From: CAZVYN01 sp964631125 | Lineage (GTDB): Bacteria > Eisenbacteria > RBG-16-71-46 > CAIMUX01 | NCBI GenBank assembly: GCA_964631125.1 | Contig: CAZVYN010000011.1 | Coordinates: forward strand, 4,930-68,929 | Direction of reading: 5' to 3' | DNA length: 64,000 nucleotides | Shown here: positions 29,409 through 37,743 of the stretch, one piece after another | How the letters are laid out: every line of letters begins with the position of its first letter | Numbering within the stretch: position 1 is the stretch's first letter | Made by a program: the position numbers and the translations under genes | Notes under the pieces: generated by a model | The model's input: only the letters and a program-made list of their open reading frames with translations | What the model was told of the DNA's origin: nothing | Database searches by the model: none

Positions 29409-30779
29409 ATGTCGACCTCTCCTCGGATCGAGACCCCACGCCGGATCGCGTTGCACGCTCTCGGGTGCAAGGCGAACCAAGAAGAAATGGACGGACTCGC
29501 CAGCGCGCTCTCGGCCGCGGGCTGGCAGATCGTCCCGTTCGGTCAGCCCGCGCCTTGGATCGTGGTCGATACCTGCACCGTGACCGCGGCGGCCGATTCC
29601 GACAGTCGACAGGCGCTCCGCCTGGCGGCGCGCACGGGGGCGCGGGTGGTCGCGACCGGATGCCTCGCCCAACGCGATCCCGGCAGCCTCGCCAAGATCC
29701 TCGGGGTCGATTGGATCGTTGGAAATGCCGAGAAGCCTTTGCTCGGAGAGTGGATCGACCAGGCGGCGCGGGACGAGCGCTCGGCCCCGTCGCCGCGGAT
29801 CCGAGTGAGCTCGGACCCCACGGTGACACGGTTCGCGGCGCACGGACGGACGACGGCGCGTCGACGCACGCGCGGCTCGCTCAAGGTGCAAGAGGGGTGC
29901 GACGAACACTGCACGTTCTGTGTGATCCCGAGCGTGCGCGGCGCGAGTCGAAGTCGATCGATCGCGGCGTGTCTGCTCGAAGCGGAGACGTTGGTCGCCA
30001 ACGGACACCACGAGATCGCGTTGACCGGGATCAACACCGCGCTCTGGGGGAGAGATCTCTCCCCGCCGGAAGAGCTCCTCGCGCTCTTGCGGTCGCTCGC
30101 CTTGGTCCAAGGAGTTCTGCGTCTGCGCATCAACTCGCTCGAGCCGCAGTATGTGCGCGCCGAGTGGTTGGATGAGCTCGCCGCCGATCCTCGTCTCTGC
30201 GCCCACCTCCATCTGCCGCTGCAGAGCGGATCGGACGCCACGCTGCGGCGGATGAATCGCCGCTACCTCACCCACGACTATCGGGAGTTGGTCCGCGCCG
30301 CGCAGCGCAAGATCCCGGGGATCGCGGTGGGCGCCGATCTCCTCGTCGGTTCCCCGGGAGAGACCTCCGAGGACTTCGAGCGGACCCGCGAGTTCATCGC
30401 CTCACTCGATCTGGCCTACCTCCATGTCTTCACCTATTCGGAGCGCGAAGGCACTCCCGCCACCCGACTGAGCGGGGGGGTGCCGATGGCGGAGCGACGC
30501 AGACGCAGCGGCGAGCTGCGCCGATTGGACCGCGAACTCCGCCGCGCGTACATCGCCGGACGGCTCGGCTCGCAAGAGGTCGTCCTCCCCGAACAGGTGG
30601 GGGCGGACGGCGAGGCGCGAGGCCTGAGCGGCAATTACCTGCGCGTACGCTACTCTCCGCCCCCCGGTCGAGATCCGAGGACCCCGGCCCGCGTGCGCTT
30701 GCTCAGCGCCCAGGAGGACGGGCGCGTCTCCGGCGTCTTCGTCGACTGGGCCGAGTTCGAACCGAGAGAGGCGAGATGA
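29409..30779 (+). CDS. mtaB: tRNA t6A37 methylthiotransferase MtaB
   Basis: Radical-SAM enzyme that adds a methylthio group to t6A37 of ANN-decoding tRNAs. 456 aa. N-terminal UPF0004 domain with three cluster cysteines C20 (HALGCKANQ), C56 (VVDTCTVT) and C85 (VATGCLAQ); the HALGCKANQ form marks MtaB as opposed to MiaB. The radical-SAM motif C-x3-C-x2-C is at C164, C168 and C171 (EGCDEHCTFC). A C-terminal TRAM-like region follows. There is no clear ribosome binding site before the ATG; TTGTGG (29372) and TAGCCT (29395) could be a promoter putting the transcript start close to the ATG. Overlaps miaB by 4 nt. Confidence 0.95.
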   Translation: MSTSPRIETPRRIALHALGCKANQEEMDGLASALSAAGWQIVPFGQPAPWIVVDTCTVTAAADSDSRQALRLAARTGARVVATGCLAQRDPGSLAKILGVDWIVGNAEKPLLGEWIDQAARDERSAPSPRIRVSSDPTVTRFAAHGRTTARRRTRGSLKVQEGCDEHCTFCVIPSVRGASRSRSIAACLLEAETLVANGHHEIALTGINTALWGRDLSPPEELLALLRSLALVQGVLRLRINSLEPQYVRAEWLDELAADPRLCAHLHLPLQSGSDATLRRMNRRYLTHDYRELVRAAQRKIPGIAVGADLLVGSPGETSEDFERTREFIASLDLAYLHVFTYSEREGTPATRLSGGVPMAERRRRSGELRRLDRELRRAYIAGRLGSQEVVLPEQVGADGEARGLSGNYLRVRYSPPPGRDPRTPARVRLLSAQEDGRVSGVFVDWAEFEPREAR

Positions 30780-32113
30780 AGAAGGTCTTCCTGGAGACGT
30801 ACGGCTGCCAGATGAACGTGGCCGACTCCGGTCTCATCGTCCATGTGTTGGAGGGGGCCGGCTTTCAATTGACCGAGGATGTCTCCGAGGCGACGCTCGT
30901 CTTGTTGAACACCTGCGCCGTTCGAGAGCGCGCGGAAGAGCGAGTCTCCTCGCGGCTCCAACAATTGGCGGCGCTCAAGCGGGTTCGACCCGACCTCGTG
31001 CTCGGAGTGACCGGCTGCATGCCGAAGCATCTCGGCGAGGCGATGCGCACACGGATGCCCCATGTCGACCTGCTCGTCGGCCCCGACTCGTATCGCCGCC
31101 TACCGGAGTTGGTGGAAGAGGCCGCGCAGCGTCCGACGGTCGATCTGCGGCTCGACCGCGACGAGGACTACGCCGATCTCGATCCGATCGCGATCGAAGG
31201 ACTGAACGCTTTCGTGCCGATCATGCGCGGCTGCGATCGCTTCTGCGCATTCTGCGTCGTGCCGCTCACGCGCGGGCGGGAGAAGAGCCTCCCCTTGGCC
31301 GAAGTGCTGCGTCAGATCGAGAGCGCGGTGGCGCGCGGGGCCAAGCAGGTCACCTTGCTCGGGCAGACGGTGAACTCGTACCACGACGGCGAACACGACT
31401 TCGTCGATCTCCTGCGCGCCACGGCGCGAGTCGCGGGGCTTTCTCGAGTGCGCTTCACCTCGCCGCACCCTTCGGACTTCCGCGACGAGGTCTTCGAGCT
31501 GATGGCCGAGACTCCGGTTCTCTGTCCACAGATCCATCTGCCGGTGCAATCGGGTTCGGATCGCGTGCTCGGCGTGATGAAGCGCGGCTACACGCGCGGC
31601 GACTTCTCCGCGCTGGTCGGGCGGATCCGCGCGATCCTGCCGGAAGCCGGACTCTCCACCGATGTCATCGTGGGATTCCCGACCGAGACCGAGGCGGAGT
31701 TCGAGGAGACTCTCTCCCTGATGGAAGAGACGCAGTTCGACAGCGCTTTCCTCTTCCGTTATTCGCCGCGCAGCGGGACCTACGCCTATCGCCACCTACC
31801 CGACGATGTCCCCGATGCGGTCAAAGCGCGCCGGCTCGACCGGCTCATCGCGCGACAGGAAGCGATCTCGACCGATCGGTACCGGAGGTTCATCGGCAGA
31901 GACGTCGAGGTGCTGGTCGAAGGACCGTCGCGACGCAACCCGGAGCATGTGGTGGGGAAGTCGCACGACGGCAAGACCGTCATCGCCTGTGGTCCTCGAG
32001 CTGCCGGCGCGCTCGTGACGGTTCGAGTCGCCGAGGCGACGAGCCACACCCTGCGCGGCGAGGGAGTTCAGGACGCGTCGGTCGGAAGCTTCTGCACGCC
32101 CGTCGGGACGTAG
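30776..32113 (+). CDS. miaB: tRNA i6A37 methylthiotransferase MiaB
   Basis: Converts i6A37 to ms2i6A37 in UNN-decoding tRNAs, using two [4Fe-4S] clusters. 445 aa. UPF0004 cysteines C11 (ETYGCQMNVAD), C47 (LLNTCAVRE) and C81 (GVTGCMPKH); radical-SAM cysteines C153, C157 and C160 (RGCDRFCAFC). LPVQSGSDRVLGVMKRGYTR and DVIVGFPTETEAEF are family segments, and a TRAM domain ends the protein. The start overlaps mtaB (ATGA), so both are made from one message. The 3' end overlaps the membrane-protein gene on the other strand by 46 bp. Confidence 0.97.
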   Translation: MKKVFLETYGCQMNVADSGLIVHVLEGAGFQLTEDVSEATLVLLNTCAVRERAEERVSSRLQQLAALKRVRPDLVLGVTGCMPKHLGEAMRTRMPHVDLLVGPDSYRRLPELVEEAAQRPTVDLRLDRDEDYADLDPIAIEGLNAFVPIMRGCDRFCAFCVVPLTRGREKSLPLAEVLRQIESAVARGAKQVTLLGQTVNSYHDGEHDFVDLLRATARVAGLSRVRFTSPHPSDFRDEVFELMAETPVLCPQIHLPVQSGSDRVLGVMKRGYTRGDFSALVGRIRAILPEAGLSTDVIVGFPTETEAEFEETLSLMEETQFDSAFLFRYSPRSGTYAYRHLPDDVPDAVKARRLDRLIARQEAISTDRYRRFIGRDVEVLVEGPSRRNPEHVVGKSHDGKTVIACGPRAAGALVTVRVAEATSHTLRGEGVQDASVGSFCTPVGT

Positions 32114-32706
32114 CGGTACCAACGACGGACGCCGGTCATGAGCAACGTCGCGCCGAGGGCCAATTGGCTCGCGACGATGCCGGTCGTGATTTGTCGCAGC
32201 CGTTCGAAACGCGCGAGTTCCGCGCCGGCCGCCGGATCGGAGAAGAGCCCGGGAGTCTCTTGCAGCAAGTCCTGCATCGGCGGGACCAGGCCGAGATAGA
32301 CGCCGATCGAGGCGAACGTCATCGCGAGCAGGAATCCGGTCTGCAGGAGCGTCGCGCGCGTTCCGCGCAGCGCGAGCAGATGCATGAGCAGGGTCGAGAG
32401 GAGCAGGAAGGCGCCGGCGCCGGCGCCGAGGAACGCGATGCGACCCTCGAGTTCCAGCGCGGCGCGCGCCGCTTGGAACGGATCGTCGAGCGCATGGAAG
32501 AGAGAGGGCCACGCGAGCAGACTGGTGGCGGCCAGCGCGCCGACCCAGAGGGCGAGGAAGAGTTGGCTCGAGCACTCCACCAACACCGACGCGACCGCGA
32601 GCCGTCGAGTCCGTGGAAGCGACAGGACCTTGATCGTCGAGACCTTGCGAATCGGCTCCGACACTCGGCCTCCGGCGGCCCGAAGAGCGCGGGCCTGATG
32701 CAGCAC
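32068..32706 (-). CDS. DUF4149-like four-helix membrane protein
   Basis: 212 aa if started at GTG 32706 (GTG 32664 is the alternative; neither has a strong site). Helix 1 contains FLALWVGALAATSLLAWPSL, the 'LWVGG-x-A..' opening of DUF4149 (TMEM205-like) proteins; helices 2 (FLGAGAGAFLLLSTLLMHLL), 3 (TGFLLAMTFASIGVYLGLVP) and 4 (GIVASQLALGATLLMTGVRR) follow, with an acidic loop FSDPAAGAELARFERLRQIT between 3 and 4. Inner membrane; function unknown. Convergent and overlapping with miaB by 46 bp; divergent from iscS. Confidence 0.7.
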   Translation of the reverse strand: MLHQARALRAAGGRVSEPIRKVSTIKVLSLPRTRRLAVASVLVECSSQLFLALWVGALAATSLLAWPSLFHALDDPFQAARAALELEGRIAFLGAGAGAFLLLSTLLMHLLALRGTRATLLQTGFLLAMTFASIGVYLGLVPPMQDLLQETPGLFSDPAAGAELARFERLRQITTGIVASQLALGATLLMTGVRRWYRYVPTGVQKLPTDAS

Positions 32707-32711
32707 GACGG

Positions 32712-32741
32712 TTGAAACGGCCCCTGGGGCTTCAGTATATC
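32712..32741 (+). promoter_or_regulatory. Candidate promoter of the iscS-iscA-ygfZ unit
   Basis: TTGAAA (32712-32717), 18 bp, TATATC (32736-32741), 62 bp before the iscS ATG. The A/T-rich -10 stands out in G/C-rich surroundings. No IscR-like box was recognised. Confidence 0.5.
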
Positions 32742-32803
32742 GGTACGGTGTCGAGGGCGGCCAGGACGCGTTCCTCTACTCATCGGCCGGACGAGGGGCG
32801 TCC

Positions 32804-33958
32804 ATGAAGCGGATCTACCTGGACCATGCGGCCACCACGCCGGTCGATCCCCGCGTCTTCGAACTGATGCGTCACTATTTCAGTGAGCATTTCGGCAATC
32901 CGGCCAGTCGGACGCACGCCTTCGGGTGGGAGGCCGAGGAGGCCATCGAGACGGCCCGGGCACAGGTGGCGGCGCTCCTGGGCGTGGAGCCGCGCGCGGT
33001 TGTCTGGACGAGCGGGGCGACCGAGTCGATCAACACCGCGCTGCAAGGACTGGCCTGGCCCGCGAGTCCGGGGCCGTACCATCTGATCACGACCCGAGCC
33101 GAGCACTCCGCCGCCAGGGACACCTGCCTGGCGCTGGAACGCCGCGGCGTCGACGTGACCTGGCTCGGCGTCGACGCGCACGGCAGGCTCGACCTGGCGG
33201 AACTGCGCGGCGCGATTCGCCCGGAGACGCGGGTGGTCTCGATCCTCCATGCCAACAACGAGACGGGTGTGGTCCAGGATCTCGCCGCCATCGGCGCGCT
33301 CTGCCGGGAGCGAGGGGTTCTCCTCCACGCCGATGTGACGCAGTCGCTCGGCAAGATCCCGCTGGCTCTGTCCGACTGGGGGGTCGATCTCGCTTCCGCT
33401 TCGGCCCACAAGCTGTGCGGACCCAAAGGAGTGGGCGCGCTCTACCTCCGTCGGCGTGATCCGCGGGTCGTCTTGGAGCCGCTGCTCTACGGAGGGGGAC
33501 AGGAACGCGGTCTGCGATCGGGAACCTCGAACGTGCCGGGGATCGTCGGATTCGGAGCTGCCGCGGCGCTCGCTTTGGGCGAGATGGCCCAGGAGTCGAT
33601 TCGGGTCGCCGCTCTGCGGGATCGCCTCGAGGCGGGGCTGACGCACTCCCATCCCGAACTGGTGCGAAACGGATCGGGGGTCGAGAGACTCCCAGGGCTG
33701 GCGAACGTGCGCTTCGACGGAGTGGGGTCAGAGGCGCTACTGTTGGCTCTGCCCGCGATCGCCCTCTCGGCGGGGAGCGCGTGCGCGTCGGCCAGTCTCG
33801 AACCGTCGCATGTGTTGCTCGCGATGGGTCAATCGGAGGCGGAGGCTCGCGGGGCGGTGCGGTTCAGTCTGGGTCGGACGACGACCGACGAAGAGATCGA
33901 CGCGACGATCGGTTTGGTGAGCGCGGCGGTCTCCCGCCTCTGCTCGACGGGTGGGTAA
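32804..33958 (+). CDS. iscS: Cysteine desulfurase (NifS/IscS family)
   Basis: PLP enzyme that takes sulfur from cysteine for Fe-S clusters and tRNA thiolation. 384 aa. Opening YLDHAATTPVDP; GATESINTALQG and HANNETGVVQDL around the cofactor site; PLP-binding Lys K203 in SASAHKLCGPKG; GGGQERGLRSGT; catalytic Cys C327 in LSAGSACASASLEPS, on the flexible loop of group I enzymes. Followed by iscA after 17 nt and ygfZ with a 4-nt overlap, so an Fe-S biogenesis unit. No IscU-type scaffold is encoded in the window. Upstream lie two Fe-S enzymes, MtaB and MiaB. Confidence 0.95.
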   Translation: MKRIYLDHAATTPVDPRVFELMRHYFSEHFGNPASRTHAFGWEAEEAIETARAQVAALLGVEPRAVVWTSGATESINTALQGLAWPASPGPYHLITTRAEHSAARDTCLALERRGVDVTWLGVDAHGRLDLAELRGAIRPETRVVSILHANNETGVVQDLAAIGALCRERGVLLHADVTQSLGKIPLALSDWGVDLASASAHKLCGPKGVGALYLRRRDPRVVLEPLLYGGGQERGLRSGTSNVPGIVGFGAAAALALGEMAQESIRVAALRDRLEAGLTHSHPELVRNGSGVERLPGLANVRFDGVGSEALLLALPAIALSAGSACASASLEPSHVLLAMGQSEAEARGAVRFSLGRTTTDEEIDATIGLVSAAVSRLCSTGG

Positions 33959-33975
33959 TCGATGAGGAGTACTCG

Positions 33976-34329
33976 ATGAGTCAGTCGACGCAGTCCAACG
34001 ACGTGATCCAGGTGACCGACTCGGCGGTGCGCGCCATTCGACAGGCCCTGATCGACGAGGCGCATCCCGCCGGCGCGTTCCTCCGCGTTTCGGTCAAGGG
34101 CGGAGGCTGTTCCGGACTCTCCTACGATCTCTCGTTCACGACCGCCGCGCGCGACGACGACCATGTGATCGAACGCGAAGAGGTCAAGATCGCCATCGAT
34201 CCGAAGAGCGCGTTGGTGCTGGCCGGCACCGCGCTCGACTACACCTCGGGGCTGAACGGCAAGGGGTTCGTCTTCCAGAATCCGAACGCCACCGGCACCT
34301 GCGGTTGCGGCAGCTCCTTCTCGGTGTGA
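33976..34329 (+). CDS. iscA: A-type iron-sulfur carrier (IscA/ErpA/HesB family)
   Basis: 117 aa from ATG 33976 (ATGAGGAG ~8 nt upstream). Carries and delivers [Fe-S] clusters to apo-proteins. All three cluster cysteines are present: C45 in VKGGGCSGLSYD and C109/C111 in TGTCGCGSSF. Full length for the family. Whether it is IscA, ErpA or SufA cannot be decided from one copy; the neighbourhood (iscS before, ygfZ after) points to a general [4Fe-4S] carrier. Its stop codon overlaps the ygfZ start (GTGA). Confidence 0.94.
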   Translation: MSQSTQSNDVIQVTDSAVRAIRQALIDEAHPAGAFLRVSVKGGGCSGLSYDLSFTTAARDDDHVIEREEVKIAIDPKSALVLAGTALDYTSGLNGKGFVFQNPNATGTCGCGSSFSV

Positions 34330-35327
34330 ACTGCGACGACGCGCCGCCGACGACGCGCGAGTACGACGCGCTGCTTCGGGGCGCCGCGTTCGTCGACCTG
34401 CCGAGTGAGCGATTGGTGCGGTTCACCGGCGCCGATCGCGTCACCTTCCTCGAGAGCCAACTGACTCAGAAGCTCGCCGACCTCGCGCCACGGGAGGTCC
34501 GGCCCGCGGCCCTGGCCGACCGAAAGGGACACGCGGTGGCCGACCTGGTGGTCGCGCGCGACGACGACGCCCTGCTCGTGTGCGTGCGCTCCGACCGAGT
34601 CGACCCGGTGCTCTCCCTCCTGGACCGACATCGCTTCTCCGAGGACGTCGCCTGGAGCGTGGCGCCGTTCGAGCGCGCGCTGCTGCTCGCGGGGCCGCTC
34701 ACCGAAGCGCTGCTTGCCTCACTCCGCCTGACAACACGCCGCGAGTTGCAGCGTCCCGTGGGGGCCCCGGTTTTGGTCGCGATGCCGATCGCGGAGATCT
34801 CACCGCACGACTGGCTGCTGTTCATGGCGCCGGAGAGTGAGGTCGAGGTCCGCGCCATCCTCTCGATGGCCGGTGGACTGGAGGTCGGTGCGCGCGCGTT
34901 CCACTTGCGACGGATGGAGGTCGGGGTCGGTTGGTTCGGCCACGAACTGGACGAAGAGCGCCTCATTCCAGAGGGAGGGTGGAGCGACCGCGTCCACTAC
35001 GCGAAGGGGTGCTACCTCGGACAGGAGACGCTCGCGAGGCTGCACTACCGGGGGCAACTCAACTGGTTGCTCTCGCGCGTGGGTGGGAGTGGGCAAGCGC
35101 CCGCCGTGTCGACGAGACTCCTCGATGCGGGAGCGGCCGATGTCGGTTGGCTGGCGTCGGCCGAGGTGCGCCCGGAGGGGGGCTGGTCCGGACTCGCGTA
35201 TTTGCGACGCGCGTTCCGCGAGAGTCCCGGCCCTCTGGTCCAGGCCGGCGCGGCCGAAGTCCGGGGCGCCGGGGTCGAGTGGCGGGGGGAGGTCCGCCCT
35301 TTCACGCCGACCGTTTTTGCCAAATGA
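34326..35327 (+). CDS. ygfZ: Folate-binding Fe-S repair protein YgfZ (GcvT-like)
   Basis: 333 aa from GTG 34326, overlapping the iscA stop as GTGA (an upstream in-frame TTG at 34305 is less likely). Related to the aminomethyltransferase GcvT but marked as YgfZ by the motif KGCYLGQE (227-234; Cys229). FVDLPSERLVRFTGADRVTF and LTQKLADLAPREVRPAALAD form the N-terminal folate-binding lobe. In E. coli YgfZ supports MiaB and other Fe-S enzymes in a tetrahydrofolate-dependent way. Here it is translated with iscA, 2 kb from miaB. Cytosolic. Confidence 0.93.
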   Translation: MNCDDAPPTTREYDALLRGAAFVDLPSERLVRFTGADRVTFLESQLTQKLADLAPREVRPAALADRKGHAVADLVVARDDDALLVCVRSDRVDPVLSLLDRHRFSEDVAWSVAPFERALLLAGPLTEALLASLRLTTRRELQRPVGAPVLVAMPIAEISPHDWLLFMAPESEVEVRAILSMAGGLEVGARAFHLRRMEVGVGWFGHELDEERLIPEGGWSDRVHYAKGCYLGQETLARLHYRGQLNWLLSRVGGSGQAPAVSTRLLDAGAADVGWLASAEVRPEGGWSGLAYLRRAFRESPGPLVQAGAAEVRGAGVEWRGEVRPFTPTVFAK

Positions 35328-35492
35328 AACCGCTTGACGCCCCGCGGATACCCCCCGAAGGTGCCCGCCTACGTTGAGGGGGTCTCTCGTTGGAGGCGCG
35401 GTCCATGCTTGGCCGGGCGACGCGGGGGCGGCCGCGGGGTGGGGCGATCGGGTCCGAGCAAGTCCTCGACCCGAGCGAAAGACGGAGCCAGC

Positions 35493-36605
35493 ATGGATGC
35501 TCGGGATCGATGGGCGGCGCTCGATCGCGTTCTGGAAGCGAGTCAGAGAGTTCTCATCGCTTCGCATCTCTTCCCCGATGGCGACGCCATCGGATCCGAG
35601 GTGGCTCTCGCACTCCACTTGAGGGCCCGCGGCAAGAAAGTCCTCGTCCTCAACGAAACTCCCGCCCCTGAACGCTATCGATTCCTCACTCGCTTCCACC
35701 GCGTCTGGTCCCGTGCCGAGCATGACTTTCCGCGCCAGACCGATCTCGTCGTCTGCCTCGATGTCTCCAGTTGGGACTACATGGGGCGGTTGGGTGAGGA
35801 GATCCGCGCGAGCAACGCGCAGATCGTCTCGATCGACCATCATCACTTGCGCGAGCGGTTCGGCCACCTCGATGTCAATTACGAGTCGGCCTGTTCCACC
35901 GGTGAAGTGCTCTACCGATTCTTTCGCGACACGGGACGCCCGATCACGCCGCCGATGGCGGAGGCTGTCTACACTTCGATCCTCTTCGACACCGGCGGCC
36001 TCCGGCTGGGCAACACGTGCAACGAGACGATCGAGATCGCATCCGAGCTGATGCGCCTCGGCGTCGATCATCGGCGCGTCTGCGCGGAGCTCTTCGAGCG
36101 GGACTCCTGGAACAAGATGGATCTCTGGCGACTCGCGCTCGGAACGTTGCGGCTCGAGGCGGAAGGGCGTCTGGCCTGGCTGGCGATTCCCGAGGATCTG
36201 TACAAGCTGACCGGAACGCGATTCGCCGATGCCGACGGCATTCTCGACACGTTGCTCTCGCTGCAAGAGCTGGAGTTGGCGGTGCTCTTCCGAGAGACGA
36301 GCGATCCCGGCGTGAAGACGACTTTCCGATCGAAGGGAAGGCACGACGTCGGCGCGTTGGCGGAGTCGTTCGGAGGCGGAGGTCGCGCGACCGCTTCGGG
36401 CGTGTTGCTCTCGGGCTCGCTGCACGACTCGATCGATCTCGTGCTCCCGAAGGTGCGAGCGTTGCTGGCGCCGGCGGCCTCCGCGCGTCGCGCGCGGGCC
36501 CGCGCGCTCGCCTTGCCGGTCATCCCACCCGTCCCCGCGTCTCGACCGCGGGTGGCGCGCCGCGCGCGGGCGGCGCCGGGCGCGGCCCGAGTCGTCGGCG
36601 CTTAG
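35493..36605 (+). CDS. nrnA: DHH/DHHA1 phosphoesterase, NrnA-like (oligoribonuclease / pAp phosphatase)
   Basis: 370 aa from ATG 35493; the 165 bp before it show no gene. Mn2+-dependent DHH-family enzyme: LIASHLFPDGDAIGSEVAL (motif I), LVVCLDVSSWD (motif II), VSIDHHHLRERFG (the DHH motif, here DHHH), and ILFDTGGLRLGNT (motif IV). The C-terminal DHHA1 domain has SKGRHDVGALAESFGGGGRA, the nucleic-acid-binding GGGxxxAAG-like loop. Members degrade 2-5-mer RNA and pAp in bacteria lacking Orn. The last ~50 residues are an Arg/Ala/Pro-rich tail. Directly downstream of the Fe-S unit; no clear functional tie. Confidence 0.9.
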   Translation: MDARDRWAALDRVLEASQRVLIASHLFPDGDAIGSEVALALHLRARGKKVLVLNETPAPERYRFLTRFHRVWSRAEHDFPRQTDLVVCLDVSSWDYMGRLGEEIRASNAQIVSIDHHHLRERFGHLDVNYESACSTGEVLYRFFRDTGRPITPPMAEAVYTSILFDTGGLRLGNTCNETIEIASELMRLGVDHRRVCAELFERDSWNKMDLWRLALGTLRLEAEGRLAWLAIPEDLYKLTGTRFADADGILDTLLSLQELELAVLFRETSDPGVKTTFRSKGRHDVGALAESFGGGGRATASGVLLSGSLHDSIDLVLPKVRALLAPAASARRARARALALPVIPPVPASRPRVARRARAAPGAARVVGA

Positions 36606-36689
36606 GCCGGCTCGACCGTTCTCTCCGCCCGTCCCGTCCGGGAACCTCGAGGTAGACTGCGCCGGTCGTCGCCACGAACCGAGGAGCCC

Positions 36690-37142
36690 ATGATGTCCCC
36701 TCCCAAACTCCGTCGCCGAGTCGAGATCACCAAGCAGGTCGAATTCAGCGCGGCGCATCGACTCTGGAATCCGGAGTTCGACGACGCGCGGAACTGGGAG
36801 GTCTTCGGCATCTGCAACAATCCGAACGGGCACGGTCACAACTACGTCCTCGATGTCACGGTCGAAGGGGAGCCGGATCCGGAGACGGGCATGATCGTCG
36901 ACCTGAAACGGCTGAAGGAGATGGTCGACGAGTGGCTGATCCGGCAGGTCGATCACAAGGACCTCAATCGCGACGTGCCGTTCCTGGCGGGGCGGATCCC
37001 GACGGTGGAGAACCTGGTCATCGCCTTCTGGGAGCGCATCGCGCCGCGCCTGGAGGGATGCCGCCTCAGTGAGCTGGTGCTCTACGAATCGCGCACGAAC
37101 TACGCGCGCTACCGGGGACCGGAGGAGGCCGGAGGTGACTGA
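36690..37142 (+). CDS. 6-pyruvoyl-tetrahydropterin synthase family, C-x5-HGH type (PTPS-II-like)
   Basis: 150 aa (ATG 36690 or 36693). COG0720 enzyme acting on dihydroneopterin triphosphate. Zinc ligands H23 (SAAHR), H48 and H50; catalytic Cys C42 in GICNNPNGHGHNY. The C-x5-HGH spacing and the sequence CNNPNGHGHNY match eukaryotic-type PTPS, not the shorter C-x3-HGH of queuosine enzyme QueD. DPETGMIVDLKRLKEMVDE and DHKDLNRDVPF agree with PTPS. It overlaps folE by 8 bp, and folE overlaps an SDR gene, the order expected for GTP to tetrahydrobiopterin. A role in queuosine or folate cannot be excluded. Confidence 0.92.
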   Translation: MMSPPKLRRRVEITKQVEFSAAHRLWNPEFDDARNWEVFGICNNPNGHGHNYVLDVTVEGEPDPETGMIVDLKRLKEMVDEWLIRQVDHKDLNRDVPFLAGRIPTVENLVIAFWERIAPRLEGCRLSELVLYESRTNYARYRGPEEAGGD

Positions 37143-37743
37143 GTCGCGTGAGCACGACGCCGGCTCGCCCGGCCCGTCCGACGACACGTTGGAGGAAGTC
37201 GCGAGGAAGTTGCTGCTCGAGATCGGGGAGGATCCGAGGCGCGATGGCCTGGTGCGCACGCCGCAGCGGTTCGCGCGCGCGCTTCGCTTCCTCACGAGCG
37301 GCTATGCACAGGATGTCGAGACGGCGCTCAACGGGGCGATCTTCGACGAGAAGTCCGACGAGATGGTCATCGTGCGCGACATCGATTTCCATTCGCTCTG
37401 CGAACACCATCTGTTGCCGTTCTACGGGAAGGGCCACATCGCCTACATCCCCAACGGAAAGATCATCGGATTGTCCAAATTGCCGCGGCTGCTCGATGTC
37501 TTCGCGCGGCGCCTGCAGGTGCAAGAGCGGCTGACGCAGCAGGTGGCGGCCTGCATCGAAGAGGTGACACGCCCGTTGGGTGTCGCCGTCGTCCTGGAGG
37601 GGATCCATCTCTGCATGACGATGCGCGGCGTCGAGAAGCAGAACGCCTGGGCGACGACGTCCGCGATGCTCGGAGTCTTCCGACACGATCGCGGCACCCG
37701 CGCCGAGTTCATGAACCTGCTCAACCGGAAACCTTGGTCCTGA
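37135..37743 (+). CDS. folE: GTP cyclohydrolase I (FolE1)
   Basis: 202 aa from GTG 37135 (GGAGGAGG upstream, overlapping the PTPS gene). Opens the GTP ring to make dihydroneopterin triphosphate. Zinc ligands C89 and H92 in SLCEHHLLPF and C160 in GIHLCMTMRGVEK; DPRRDGLVRTPQRFARA at the N terminus and KIIGLSKLPRLLDVFARRLQ in the active-site region are standard for type I. Serves folate, queuosine or biopterin pathways; neighbours favour PTPS use. Its stop codon shares a base with the next start (TGATG). Confidence 0.96.
   Translation: MTESREHDAGSPGPSDDTLEEVARKLLLEIGEDPRRDGLVRTPQRFARALRFLTSGYAQDVETALNGAIFDEKSDEMVIVRDIDFHSLCEHHLLPFYGKGHIAYIPNGKIIGLSKLPRLLDVFARRLQVQERLTQQVAACIEEVTRPLGVAVVLEGIHLCMTMRGVEKQNAWATTSAMLGVFRHDRGTRAEFMNLLNRKPWS

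Noticed and set aside
35334..35339. TTGACG as -35 for nrnA
   Set aside because: No TANNNT at 16-19 bp downstream.
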